A DNA stretch of 64,000 nucleotides. Origin: Dyadobacter sp. 676. GTDB lineage: Bacteria; Bacteroidota; Bacteroidia; Cytophagales; Spirosomataceae. The stretch covers positions 5,501,001-5,565,000 of the forward strand of contig NZ_CP159289.1 of NCBI RefSeq assembly GCF_040448675.1. The letters are read 5' to 3'. The position numbers and the translations under genes were made by a program. The notes beneath the pieces are model-generated. The model saw only the letters and a program-made list of their open reading frames with translations, was not told the origin of the DNA and did not search any database. Shown here one piece after another: positions 27,580-34,834 of the stretch (position 1 is the stretch's first letter; each line of letters begins with the position of its first letter).

Positions 27580-28099
27580 ATATGAACTCCTGATCAAGAT
27601 TTTTTTTTCCAGCGCCCCACACATGGTATTTTCTGATTGGCAGGCCGGTAGCCGAGTATTCATAAGAATACTTCGTTAGCTCGTTTGACGGTTGCCCATG
27701 TTCGATCACGGATTTAATTGCTGTGATGTTATTTTTTGACAGGAAGCGAGAGAAGTCATTTCTTCCAGTTAATTGGTAGTGTGGATTGGGATGGTTGTAT
27801 GTAAACGCTGCGACCCGAGGCGCAGTCCGCATCATTTGTGCGATTAAATTTCCATTGTCATATTGATAAACCGTTTCGAATAGGGCGGACCCGTCATCTC
27901 CTATTTGAACTTCCCTTTCAAGTAATCCAGCTTTGTTAAAGTAATAGTCGATTTGAAAGTGGGACTTATCGACGAAATAGAACCGGCTGGATTGCAATCT
28001 GCCGAATACAGGGTCATTACCTTCACGAGGCAAGCTTGTTCTTTCGTCACAAGCCCTGCAAAGCAGGGCCAGCGTCAGTAGCGCAAGGTATTGTTTCAT
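27572..28099 (-). CDS. Probable lipoprotein, unknown function
   Basis: 175 residues from the ATG at 28099 (MKQYLALLTLALLCRACDER). A lipoprotein-like N-terminus with Cys residues at about 14 and 17 follows a short hydrophobic stretch; an upstream start at 28204 would hide it and is rejected. The body (FYFVDKSHFQIDYYFNKAGL, YQYDNGNLIAQM, YSYEYSATGLPIRKYHVWGA) resembles short YD-like repeats seen in Bacteroidota lipoproteins. It overlaps the next gene by 8 bases. Role unknown. Confidence 0.6.
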   Translation of the reverse strand: MKQYLALLTLALLCRACDERTSLPREGNDPVFGRLQSSRFYFVDKSHFQIDYYFNKAGLLEREVQIGDDGSALFETVYQYDNGNLIAQMMRTAPRVAAFTYNHPNPHYQLTGRNDFSRFLSKNNITAIKSVIEHGQPSNELTKYSYEYSATGLPIRKYHVWGAGKKNLDQEFIYD

Positions 28100-28331
28100 T
28101 TTTCTATGGGAAACTGATGTTTGGAGATGCGTCTTATGCATCAAAGGTTGGAACGCCGCGTCTGGCTCATTGCTTTCAGACAAAGGAATCAGTATCGATC
28201 GCAATAGCGACCGCCTTTGACTGAACGGAAAGAGATATGCGTGGTTTGAGAAGAATCTGATCGCAAATTTCGGTAACTATCTGGATGCAGAAAACAAGCT
28301 GTACCATGGATCGTAAAAAAGGGCATTTCAG

Positions 28332-28850
28332 TCATCGGATATCCATGCTGAATTGTGATCGAAGCGATTCGGAGCCTAGTGCCCAATCGGGGACGGCCCT
28401 GGCATGCAAGAAAGCGGTGTCAAATAGGGGAAGGTTGCAATCCTCCGGTTTGAGTAAGATTGGCAATTCGGTGCAGCGCAGGATGATCCCTTCGGCGCCT
28501 TGGCGGGCCAGTGAGTCAATGATTGCAAGGATCTTCACATTTGTTTCTGGAAGAAATATCCCTTTACAAAATTCGTCCGCAATGACAGCATGGAGATATT
28601 CACGTTCCTTTTCATCAGGGACGATGGTCTCGATGGCAAAATGCTCTTTAAGCCGACCTTTGAAAAATTACCTTCGGTCGTATGTCGGGTACCCAAAAGA
28701 CCAACGGTCTGGATGCCGAGGCCGGTTATCGAACCGGCGCACAGATCTGCAATATGAAGCAGTGGGATGCTGATTTGGGATTGGATGTAGTCAGCAACCT
28801 TGTGCACTGTATTGCAGGCGATCATAATAAAATCAGCTCCCTCTTCTTGA
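28332..28850 (-). pseudogene. Aspartate/glutamate racemase remnant
   Basis: Only the distal three quarters of an Asp/Glu racemase family enzyme remain. From the break near 28850 the frame reads GADFIMIACNTVHKVADYIQ (catalytic Cys in CNT), then IPLLHIADLCAGSI and TVGLLGTRHTTEG. A frameshift near 28638-28650 moves to HFAIETIVPDEKEREYLHAV, ADEFCKGIFLPETN and GAEGIILRCTELPILL (second catalytic Cys) ending at 28332. The first 75 or so residues are missing and replaced by an unrelated T9SS tail on the opposite strand. Confidence 0.75.
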
Positions 28851-29161
28851 TTGACCGGGATTTGACTTTCGGTTATAGCCGCGTTCAGAACGTTCACTTC
28901 GATATACCGGTGAAGACAATCATTTATCCGAACCCGGTGGCTGACAAACTCACGCTGGATGTTGACGACATCAGCGCAGTTGAACGTACATAAATCGATG
29001 ATTTAACGGGTAAAACAATATTCGATCGGAAGAAACCAGGCAATGCAGATCTCTGAAAAGATATCGACGTGAAAGGGTTGCGGGCAGGTGTTTACGTGGT
29101 GCGGATTACCCGCGCAGGCGGAAATACCATATCGCTAAAAATTGTGAACCCTAGTATCTGA
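28845..29161 (+). pseudogene. Remnant of a T9SS C-terminal sorting domain
   Basis: One plus-strand frame reads LIDRDLTFGYSRVQNVHFDI, IIYPNPVADKLTLDVDD, stop (TAA 28991-28993), IDDLTGKTIFDRKKPG, stop (TGA 29054-29056), then KDIDVKGLRAGVYVVRITRA and an end KIVNPSI with TGA at 29159-29161. All segments share one frame and match the C-terminal cassette of the intact T9SS proteins in this window. The bulk of the gene is gone. It abuts the broken racemase, so a deletion joined the two. Confidence 0.75.
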
Positions 29162-29551
29162 TAAGGCTACGAAAAAGGGAATTTCATGTGCTGAGGACTG
29201 TCTGCACTGAAAATATGTCCAAAGGAACCCAAAAGACGCCCGATGGCAATATCTTTTGGTCAGCCCCAGAATCATTCCCGCTCATCAGAGGTATAATGGA
29301 GCCGAATGAACCTATGCCACGCACTTTAATTCTACATTGATCTACTGTAAATCTAATTTTAAAGTTCAGCGCTTGTGATATACAACAACGCAATACAGAT
29401 TTTTGGAGATTTATACATAAGTTTAAGGACGATCATTTTATTGTAGAATTGCCGTCCGAAGTGCAAACTTGGCCGTTCCCACAATTATCATAGACGCTAT
29501 AAATAGCTTTTGGTCGTAGTAGCTATTAGGTTGACAGATGGGAATATAAGT
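29162..29551. other. Intergenic, nothing firm
   Basis: About 390 bases. A minus-strand frame (29184-29393) exists but shows no family features. No repeat or hairpin is evident. Confidence 0.35.
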
Positions 29552-29956
29552 TTAATATACTGAAATCATTGTGGCAGTCATTTTTGCAATCAGTATATTT
29601 TGATCCGAATCGTAGACATATCCTTCACCGACGGTCAGAGTTTTCCCGGATTTCAGTACTTTCCCTATTGCAAGGAGCTTATCCGTGTTGGCAGGCCTTA
29701 AAAAATTTACGTTAAATTCAACTGCCAAAACTTCGGCATTTTCCGCATCATGGTGAGTGTTGCGTAGCCGCAGGCGCTATCGACAATACTCGTCGAGACT
29801 TCGGCATGAAAATAGCCATACTGTTGCGTAAGAGCAGAAGAAAATTGACAAGTAATGGTTACCTGGCCTTGTTGGACGTCGGTTAATTGAGCATTTAATG
29901 TTTGCATTGAGCCTTGCTTTTTCGAAGCTCTGTTTTATTCTCTCGTATGCTGTCAT
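29552..29956 (-). pseudogene. PaaI-type thioesterase with two frameshifts
   Basis: A hot-dog fold thioesterase of about 134 residues. The start is ATG at 29954-29956 (MTAYERIKQSFEKA). An extra A in the run near 29928-29932 shifts the frame into QGSMQTLNAQLTDVQQGQVT, FSSALTQQYGYFHAEVSTSI and VDSACGYATLTMM. At about 29748 one base is lost, and the other frame continues AENAEVLAVEFNVNFLRPAN, LLAIGKVLKSGKTLTVGEGY to the stop at 29552. Motifs QQxGYFHxEV and NFLRPA define the family. The enzyme would hydrolyse acyl-CoA thioesters; as written it is dead. Confidence 0.75.
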
Positions 29957-29975
29957 AAACTATTGAGTCTCAGGT

Positions 29976-30008
29976 ATTAATGTCCTATATTGAAGATAGG
30001 ACATTAAT
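29976..30008. promoter_or_regulatory. Perfect 13-base inverted repeat
   Basis: ATTAATGTCCTAT (29976-29988) and ATAGGACATTAAT (29996-30008) are exact reverse complements with a 7-base spacer ATTGAAG. It begins 19 bases upstream of the thioesterase start. A T-tract is missing on both sides, so an operator is more likely than a terminator. Confidence 0.65.
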
Positions 30009-30314
30009 TGCTGAATTGAATGCGTCATCTTTGTTTTAATTACTAATCAAGCTCGGTGTGATTCGACACATTCCCTGATACCGCATATTTATGTTTGCAG
30101 AATGAAATTTATTCTGGATTTCTGCCGAAATAGAGATATCTTCATTGCTAGGTTTGGACGACGGAAAAATTCAAGAGAGCAAATCGAGAGCGGTTGAGCA
30201 AAGTTGCAGGTAATATGTTGTTTTGCAGGGTGTTATACATAATGCGTTGCACCCTTCGGGTGCACAAACAATGCTGATAATCAGCTCATTACGAAATTTA
30301 CACTCTTTTTTGCA
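30009..30314. other. Intergenic, part of a duplicated module
   Basis: About 300 bases without a gene. From about 30248 onwards (short stem TGCACCC-TTC-GGGTGCA at 30248-30264) the sequence begins to resemble 45889 onwards, the second copy of the integrase module. Confidence 0.35.
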
Positions 30315-30348
30315 CACAAAAGCACTGGTCTATGCCGGTGCTTTTGTG
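30315..30348. repeat. Conserved hairpin, copy A
   Basis: CACAAAAGCACTGG (30315-30328) pairs with CCGGTGCTTTTGTG (30335-30348), 14 pairs with one G-T, loop TCTATG. Copy B at 45925-45958 keeps the stem with a compensating A-T to T-A exchange at pair 7. It lies just beyond the 3' end of the small gene at 30368. Confidence 0.6.
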
Positions 30349-30367
30349 GTTTCCGGCAGTAAGCAAT

Positions 30368-30655
30368 TCAGGGCGGATTGGAGGCGACTACTTGTGCGCC
30401 GAGGGGCCTCAGTCGGCTAAGCAGCTTCTTCAAACTGCCGTGCAAGTCTCCGTAATCTTCAAGGAATCCCACAGCGCCGTTTTTATTTTGGTCGTACATG
30501 GTTGCATGGTAGAACATTCGCCAGAGCAGCATGTCAACTTCTGCCGGGTCTGGATGGGAGATAAAGAAATCGTCAATTGCATCTCGTATTTCACCGGGAA
30601 TCGGGCCCATAGGCGCACTTGGTGGCGCTTGCGCTGATTTGAGGTTTGTATTCAT
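30368..30655 (-). CDS. Small hypothetical protein of integrase module
   Basis: 95 residues, starting MNTNLKSAQAPPSAPMGPIP. The second half (LLWRMFYHATMYDQNKNGAV, FLEDYGDLHGSLKKLLSRL) is conserved in a broken second copy at 45979-46115 (YDMDKNGVAAFFEDYGDLHG, SLKKLLNQLKP). No known domain was recognised. It follows the 132-residue gene by 73 bases in the same direction as the integrase remnant. Conservation next to two integrase remnants suggests it belongs to that mobile unit. Confidence 0.6.
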   Translation of the reverse strand: MNTNLKSAQAPPSAPMGPIPGEIRDAIDDFFISHPDPAEVDMLLWRMFYHATMYDQNKNGAVGFLEDYGDLHGSLKKLLSRLRPLGAQVVASNPP

Positions 30656-30728
30656 CGATCGTTGGGTTAGTAGTGGATTAATGCGTTAGGATAGGAGTGG
30701 CCGCCTCTTGACGACCACCCGTGACGTA

Positions 30729-31127
30729 TCAATCGAAATAAAAACCTACAACCTGTTCGAGGTCACCGCGCCAAAAATGCGCTGGACGTCGACCGAGATC
30801 CTTTCCTGATCCATTATGGAACTTGGCATCCAGCAGATGAATAAAGCCAGCCTCTCCAAAATACTTCGTAGCGTCCATGTACTTCCTTTTGAGCGCGCCG
30901 AAGTAGATTTCGAGATTCTTGTTCTCTTCGTCTTTGATTTCCGAGCTGTAAGGCTGATCTATTACTATTTTATCCATCACATGCTTCATGAACCTGTGTC
31001 CGCTCACCATTCGGCCGGAAACTAACATTCCGCTTAGGGCCACGGTGACGTTAATTTCTCTATCTGTACCATTAACGTAGTCAATAACACTAGCTAAAAC
31101 TGTATCGGTTGATTCTATTCTGACCAT
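30729..31127 (-). CDS. Hypothetical protein downstream of integrase
   Basis: 132 residues from the ATG at 31127 (MVRIESTDTVLASVIDYVNG), 28 bases after the integrase stop; an in-frame ATG at 31235 would overlap the integrase and is less likely. Motifs: INVTVALSGMLVSGRMVSGH, DEENKNLEIYFGALKRKYMD, FGEAGFIHLLDAKFHNGSGK and FWRGDLEQVVGFYFD. The FIHLLDAKF...WRGDLEQVVGF pattern resembles small proteins encoded next to phage-type integrases in related genomes but no function is known to me. Confidence 0.55.
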   Translation of the reverse strand: MVRIESTDTVLASVIDYVNGTDREINVTVALSGMLVSGRMVSGHRFMKHVMDKIVIDQPYSSEIKDEENKNLEIYFGALKRKYMDATKYFGEAGFIHLLDAKFHNGSGKDLGRRPAHFWRGDLEQVVGFYFD

Positions 31128-31155
31128 TGTTTGTTTAGTTTCAAGTGAGTACTGT

Positions 31156-31661
31156 TTATCCTCTCCATTCGGCAAAAATTCGATTCTCTCGTACCCGACC
31201 GTACACTTTAACAAAGTCGGTAGATGCGTGTCCAAGCATGCTTGCGACTGCCTCGAACGACATCCCTCTCTGATTGATCGACATATCCGTGAATGTTTTA
31301 CGTGCGACTTTATTTGTCAGGTGTTTGTCGGTTCCAATTCGCTCGGCGATAACCTTTAAGTAATCGTTCTGCTTTTGCGAGCTGATCCGAGGCAAGTCGT
31401 CAACCGATCCATATTTATCTATAAGTGCCTGGGCCTCTTTACCAATGGGGACTATTGCAGGCTGGTCATTTTTTTGACGTCGATATTCAATGAATTTTTG
31501 CCCTTGATAGTTTCGGACGTTATTGTTGTTAAGTTTTTGATAATCTGCAATGTGCAACCCAGTGTAGCACATGAAAAGGAAGCCATCCACAACGCGTTGC
31601 AATCTGGGGCTCCATTCCGTCGTTTTGAGTGCTTTGAGTTCATCATCACTCAGGCATGTAA
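31156..31661 (-). pseudogene. Tyrosine recombinase/integrase, C-terminal half
   Basis: The catalytic domain of a Bacteroidota tyrosine recombinase: LTCLSDDELKALKTTEWSPR, FMCYTGLHIADYQKL, NKVARKTFTDMSINQRGMSF, VASMLGHASTDFVKVYGRV. The first catalytic Arg position reads His (TGLH) and the box II His reads Lys (NKVARK), while Arg, the LGHxS His and the Tyr remain; such variants occur in this phylum. The N-terminal half is cut off by the IS3-type element at 31662. A matching N-terminal half of a related integrase lies at 46041-46437. Confidence 0.8.
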
Positions 31662-31961
31662 GTACCCCGTTTCTCAGACAGTCATTTGTTGGTGAATTTT
31701 CTTTTTCGCCAGCGATTCCTTCCATTCAAATGGTGTCAAATTGCCCAGTCCTTCGTGTGGTCGTCGCTGGTTATATTCTTCAATCCATTCCGTTGTTAAT
31801 TGCCGGACCTGATCCAGGTCGAAGAACAAATAAGCGTCTAATACTGCTTCTCGGCACAGTCGATTAAATCGTTCGATATAGCCGTTTTGCGTTGGCTTGC
31901 CTGGCTGTATAAATCTGGTTTCTATCCCTTTCTCCTCACACCAGATTGCGAAATCTTTGGA

Positions 31962-31977
31962 GCGGCCCGCCGCAGCG
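31962..31977 (-). repeat. GC-rich insertion 6 (16 bp)
   Basis: Coding strand CGCTGCGGCGGGCCGC between EFT (GAATTCACC) and SKDF (TCCAAAGAT). Removal restores the frame. All G/C except one base. Confidence 0.75.
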
Positions 31978-32130
31978 GGTGAATTCTGGCCCATTATCCG
32001 ATCGGATCACCTTTGGGAACCCTCTGCTTTCGCCGAGCCTATTTAAAGTTCTGATAATTCGCTTTGAAGAGAGTGAAGTATCCACATCTATGGCCAGAGC
32101 CTCCCGCGAGCAGTCGTCGATAACATTAAA

Positions 32131-32146
32131 TCCGGGCCGCCGGTGC
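32131..32146 (-). repeat. GC-rich insertion 5 (16 bp)
   Basis: Coding strand GCACCGGCGGCCCGGA between RKFRT (CGCACC) and FNVIDD (TTTAAT). It shifts the frame by one. Confidence 0.75.
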
Positions 32147-32182
32147 GGTGCGAAACTTGCGGTTGCCAATCATACTATCGCT

Positions 32183-32196
32183 CCGCGCGGCGTCCG
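32183..32196 (+). repeat. GC-rich insertion 4 (about 14 bp)
   Basis: Plus strand CCGCGCGGCGTCCG, between WSVDFM (TTTATG) and [10 protein letters not shown] (AGCGAT). The exact edges depend on the native codon after ATG, so the length could be 14-17. Confidence 0.65.
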
Positions 32197-32334
32197 CATA
32201 AAATCGACACTCCATACTTCATTTACCTGTGCAGGCTGTGCTAACGGTTGCCTAACCCGATCGGGTAATCGCCGCTTTCCCTTTCGCCTCTTATTCAGCT
32301 TCAAAACTTGATAAATGCGGTGAACTCGTTTATG

Positions 32335-32350
32335 AGCGCAGCGGCGCACC
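32335..32350 (+). repeat. GC-rich insertion 3 (16 bp)
   Basis: Plus strand AGCGCAGCGGCGCACC, between GKPWS and HKRVHR. Relatives of this transposase read GKPWNHKRV without a gap. Confidence 0.75.
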
Positions 32351-32640
32351 GCTCCATGGCTTACCTGATCTTCGCAGGTAGGCAAACAGCTTTCTAAACC
32401 CGTATGAAGGGTGTTTGAATGCCAAGTCCTGCAACGACTCAATTACCTCAGAATCATCTTTCTTACTGCTGTAATAATATTGAGAGCGAACAAGGCTAAC
32501 GATTTTACAGGCTCTGCTCACAGCGATGTCGTGCTCGCGAACAATCTCCTCTGTCAATTCCCTTTTTGCGGCAGAGCCCAGCCCTTTTTTGCGAAGATCT
32601 CCTTCAAAATCTGGTTATCAAGGCTCAGGTCGGCGAACAT

Positions 32641-32655
32641 CCGCAGCGGCGGCCG
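32641..32655 (+). repeat. GC-rich insertion 2 (15 bp, in frame)
   Basis: Plus strand CCGCAGCGGCGGCCG, adding RPPLR between SRLKK and MFADLSL in orfA. It contains most of a NotI site but not the TGCGGCCGCA left by pentapeptide-scanning kits. Confidence 0.75.
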
Positions 32656-32829
32656 CTTTTTCAATCGCGAATTCTCCTCCTCCAAATCCTTCAACCGCTT
32701 GACGTCAGACGCTTCCATGCCACCGTAACGGCTTTTCCAATTATAAAATGTGGCCTCGGAAATGCCATGCTGCCGGCAAATCTCCTTGGTCGGGATGCCA
32801 GCTTCCTGCTGTTTGAGGATCGAAACGAT

Positions 32830-32845
32830 GGCACGGGCCACCCCG
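32830..32845 (+). repeat. GC-rich insertion 1 (16 bp)
   Basis: Plus strand GGCACGGGCCACCCCG, between MKKTRFTETQ and IVSILKQQEAG at the start of orfA. It knocks the natural start out of frame. Confidence 0.75.
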
Positions 32846-32930
32846 CTGCGTCTCTGTAAATCTCGTCTTTTTCATCAGTTTAAAATTAAGGTTTAATCTC
32901 TAATTTCAAACTGTCTGTCGTTTCGGGACA

Positions 32931-33255
32931 CTTACAATCGTCCGTGCAGCCAGATAGCGATATTGCTAAGAACGATATAAGACGTACGATGGAAGTTGGA
33001 GTACCCCATGATGCTGCTGGTGTAGTAAATATTTATTAGACAGAATTGGGTACAATCTCGGAATCCGAAGCAGAAGATGTTCAGACTATTTGAATCAAGA
33101 TAGGCGTTTCAAGAAATTTTTCAAGTGTTTGCAATTTATGACCATCTGGTGTGATCACACGTAGTACTTCATTGAGATCCAAGGAGAACATGGACGATTC
33201 CGGGTGTTTTCCATCCAATGAGCATTCATATCTCGCAAATTCAACAACTGTAACC
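32931..33255. other. Short region right of the damaged IS
   Basis: A plus-strand frame ending with TAG near 33040 reads DIAKNDIRRTMEVGVPHDAA and VVNIY, perhaps the end of a gene cut by the IS; not recognised. The rest up to the ATG at 33256 shows no feature. Confidence 0.3.
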
Positions 33256-33648
33256 ATGAAAAAGCCAAAGTTTCTACTCTTTCTAATTGTTCTAATTGGT
33301 ACTATTATAATTGCCTGGCGCTGTAAAGACGACGACACGGCGTGCCGACAGTATACGGGTGTGGTGTTATCCCCAACTCCTTGTAATGGTAAGGCTAGTC
33401 TGATCATTCAGGTCACGAATAGGGATGTAGGTTCCACATTCATGGACCGCAACACGGAATTAAAGAATGTAATAATCGCAACGATTGAAGGGCTTGATTC
33501 CCTTTCAGTTGGAGGAAGCTTTCAATTTCGTAACGAGACCGTACAGTTAAGCGACACAATATATTTCAACTTTGAAAAACAGGATGCCAGCGGTATCGTT
33601 TGCCCGGCCCTATTCTCTACGCCTTCCCTGCGCACTAAAATTACATCC
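33256..33648 (+). pseudogene. Small lipoprotein gene with IS3 inserted near its 3' end
   Basis: Starts MKKPKFLLFLIVLIGTIIIA, a signal/anchor segment, followed by WRCKDDDTACRQYTGVVLSP. It looks like a small lipoprotein of about 139 residues of unknown function. The IS3 copy at 33649-34883 sits after codon 131 (TCC). If the IS and one TCC are removed, the frame continues ISNSKCPN and stops at 34911-34913. With the IS in place the gene instead ends YNTPRNLDSCLNF at 33690, using IS sequence as its new tail. The protein may still be made in a slightly altered form. Confidence 0.7.
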
Positions 33649-33704
33649 TATAATACTCCCAGAAATCTGGACAGCTGCTTAAATTTCTAACTTAGTAGCT
33701 GACT

Positions 33705-33992
33705 ATGAAAAAGGAACGTAGAAAATTCAGTGCGAGCTTCAAAGCCAAAGTGGCTATTGAAGCGATTAAAGAGGTTCAGACCGTGCAGGAATTGGCCTCC
33801 AAGTACGAGATTCATCCAACACAGATAGCTGCCTGGAAGCGAGAGTTTCTGGAAAAGGCTGAATTAGTTTTCAGTAAAGAGGCACCCACCACTGGTAATG
33901 AATCCGAAAACACAAAAGAGAAGGAATTGTATTCTAAAATCGGTGAACTTCAAGTCCAAGTCGATTTTTTAAAAAAGGTCTTGGGGAAATGA
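33705..33992 (+). CDS. IS3-family transposase OrfA, copy 1
   Basis: 95 residues: helix-turn-helix RKFSASFKAKVAIEAIKEVQ, ELASKYEIHPTQIAAWKREF, then a leucine-zipper-like tail ELYSKIGELQVQVDFLKKVL. It binds the IS ends. Near its end the heptamer A AAA AAG (33971-33977, in frame TTA AAA AAG) is a canonical -1 slippery site, and orfB lies in the -1 frame, so an OrfAB fusion can form. The stop TGA overlaps the orfB ATG (ATGA), so OrfB alone can also be made by coupling. Confidence 0.95.
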   Translation: MKKERRKFSASFKAKVAIEAIKEVQTVQELASKYEIHPTQIAAWKREFLEKAELVFSKEAPTTGNESENTKEKELYSKIGELQVQVDFLKKVLGK

Positions 33993-34834
33993 GTGTTATG
34001 GAGAAACGCGGACTTGTTTCCCCTGAGTACCCTGAGCTAAGCGTCTCGGCACAGTGCAAATTGATTGGTTTACAGCGTAGTAGCTATTACTTTAGGCCGA
34101 GAGGTCAGTCTCTGTTAAACCAGCGATTGATGAAGGCCATTGATCGCCAGTTTCTAGAGTGCCCGTTTTATGGCGTAGAACGCATGCGTGATTACCTGAT
34201 CGGACTGGGATATCCTGTTGGTGTGAAGCGGGTGAGAAGACTTTATAGACTTATGAATTTGCGCACAATTTATCCCAAGCGCAATCTAAGCAAATCCAAA
34301 CCAACAGATTACAAATATCCATATTTGCTGAAGGGGTTGAAGATTGAGCGCCCCAATCAGGTCTGGCAAGCCGATATATCTTATATTCCAATGTTCAGAG
34401 GATTTATGTACATGTTCGCCATTATTGACGTTTACAGCCGTCGAATTGTGGGATGGAGTATCTCCAATACAATGAGTATGGAATGGTGCCGGGAAACGCT
34501 TTTGGATACGATCCGTACACAGGGAAAGCCCGAAATATTCAATACCGACCAGGGTAGCCAATTCACAAGTCAGGGTTTTATTAAGCCGCTCTTAGAGAAA
34601 GGGATACAAATTTCTATGGACGGAAAAGGACGGGCCCTAGACAATGTTTTCATCGAAAGATTTTGGAGGTCGCTCAAACAAGAGTACATATACTTAAATC
34701 CTCCAAATGGCGGGATGGATTTGTATCGGGGAGTAAAAGCATATGTGGAATTTTACAACCGTCGACGCAAACACACAGGAACCGGGTACATTCCCGATGA
34801 ATTGTTTTTCCAGATCAATGCAAAAGCATCCTAA
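33989..34834 (+). CDS. IS3-family transposase OrfB, copy 1
   Basis: 281 residues, an rve/DDE integrase-core transposase. HTH_21 region QCKLIGLQRSSYYFRPRGQS; catalytic Asp in VWQADISYIPMF, second Asp in FNTDQGSQFTS, Glu in NVFIERFWRSLKQEY. The end FYNRRRKHTGTGYIPDELFF is typical. It differs from copy 2 by Arg instead of Lys in YYFRPRG (34094 region). Complete and apparently functional. Confidence 0.95.
   Translation: MSVMEKRGLVSPEYPELSVSAQCKLIGLQRSSYYFRPRGQSLLNQRLMKAIDRQFLECPFYGVERMRDYLIGLGYPVGVKRVRRLYRLMNLRTIYPKRNLSKSKPTDYKYPYLLKGLKIERPNQVWQADISYIPMFRGFMYMFAIIDVYSRRIVGWSISNTMSMEWCRETLLDTIRTQGKPEIFNTDQGSQFTSQGFIKPLLEKGIQISMDGKGRALDNVFIERFWRSLKQEYIYLNPPNGGMDLYRGVKAYVEFYNRRRKHTGTGYIPDELFFQINAKAS

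Larger units (their letters stand above)
31674..32875 (-). pseudogene. IS3-family transposase orfA/orfB broken by GC-rich insertions
   Basis: OrfA starts MKKTRFTETQ at 32875 and, past a 16-base insertion, continues IVSILKQQEAGIPTKEICRQ and HGISEATFYNWKSRYGGMEA. OrfB holds [66 protein letters not shown] (first Asp), FNVIDDCSREALAIDVD, IRSDNGPEFT (second Asp), then GKPTQNGYIERFNRLCREAV (Glu) and EEYNQRRPHEGLGNLTPFEW. Comparison with the usual IS407-group sequence (GKPWNHKRV, DFMSDxL, EFTSKxF, RLKxMxADL) shows that every lesion is a 14-16 base GC-rich insertion; without them the DDE transposase is complete. Confidence 0.8.
31662..32930 (-). mobile_element. IS3-family element (IS407-like) with six GC-rich insertions
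   Basis: Imperfect terminal repeats: right end TGTCCCGAAACGACAGACAG read inward from 32930, left end GTACCCCGTTTCTCAGACAG from 31662. It encodes orfA and orfB on the minus strand. The left end truncates an integrase gene. What follows on the right (32931-33060) does not continue that integrase, so a deletion or rearrangement accompanied the insertion. The element is inactive because of the short insertions listed separately. Confidence 0.8.

Noticed and set aside
32641..32655. Laboratory scar of pentapeptide mutagenesis (15 bp with a NotI site)
   Set aside because: The known scar contains TGCGGCCGCA plus a 5-base duplication. This insertion does not, and five others nearby have different lengths and sequences.
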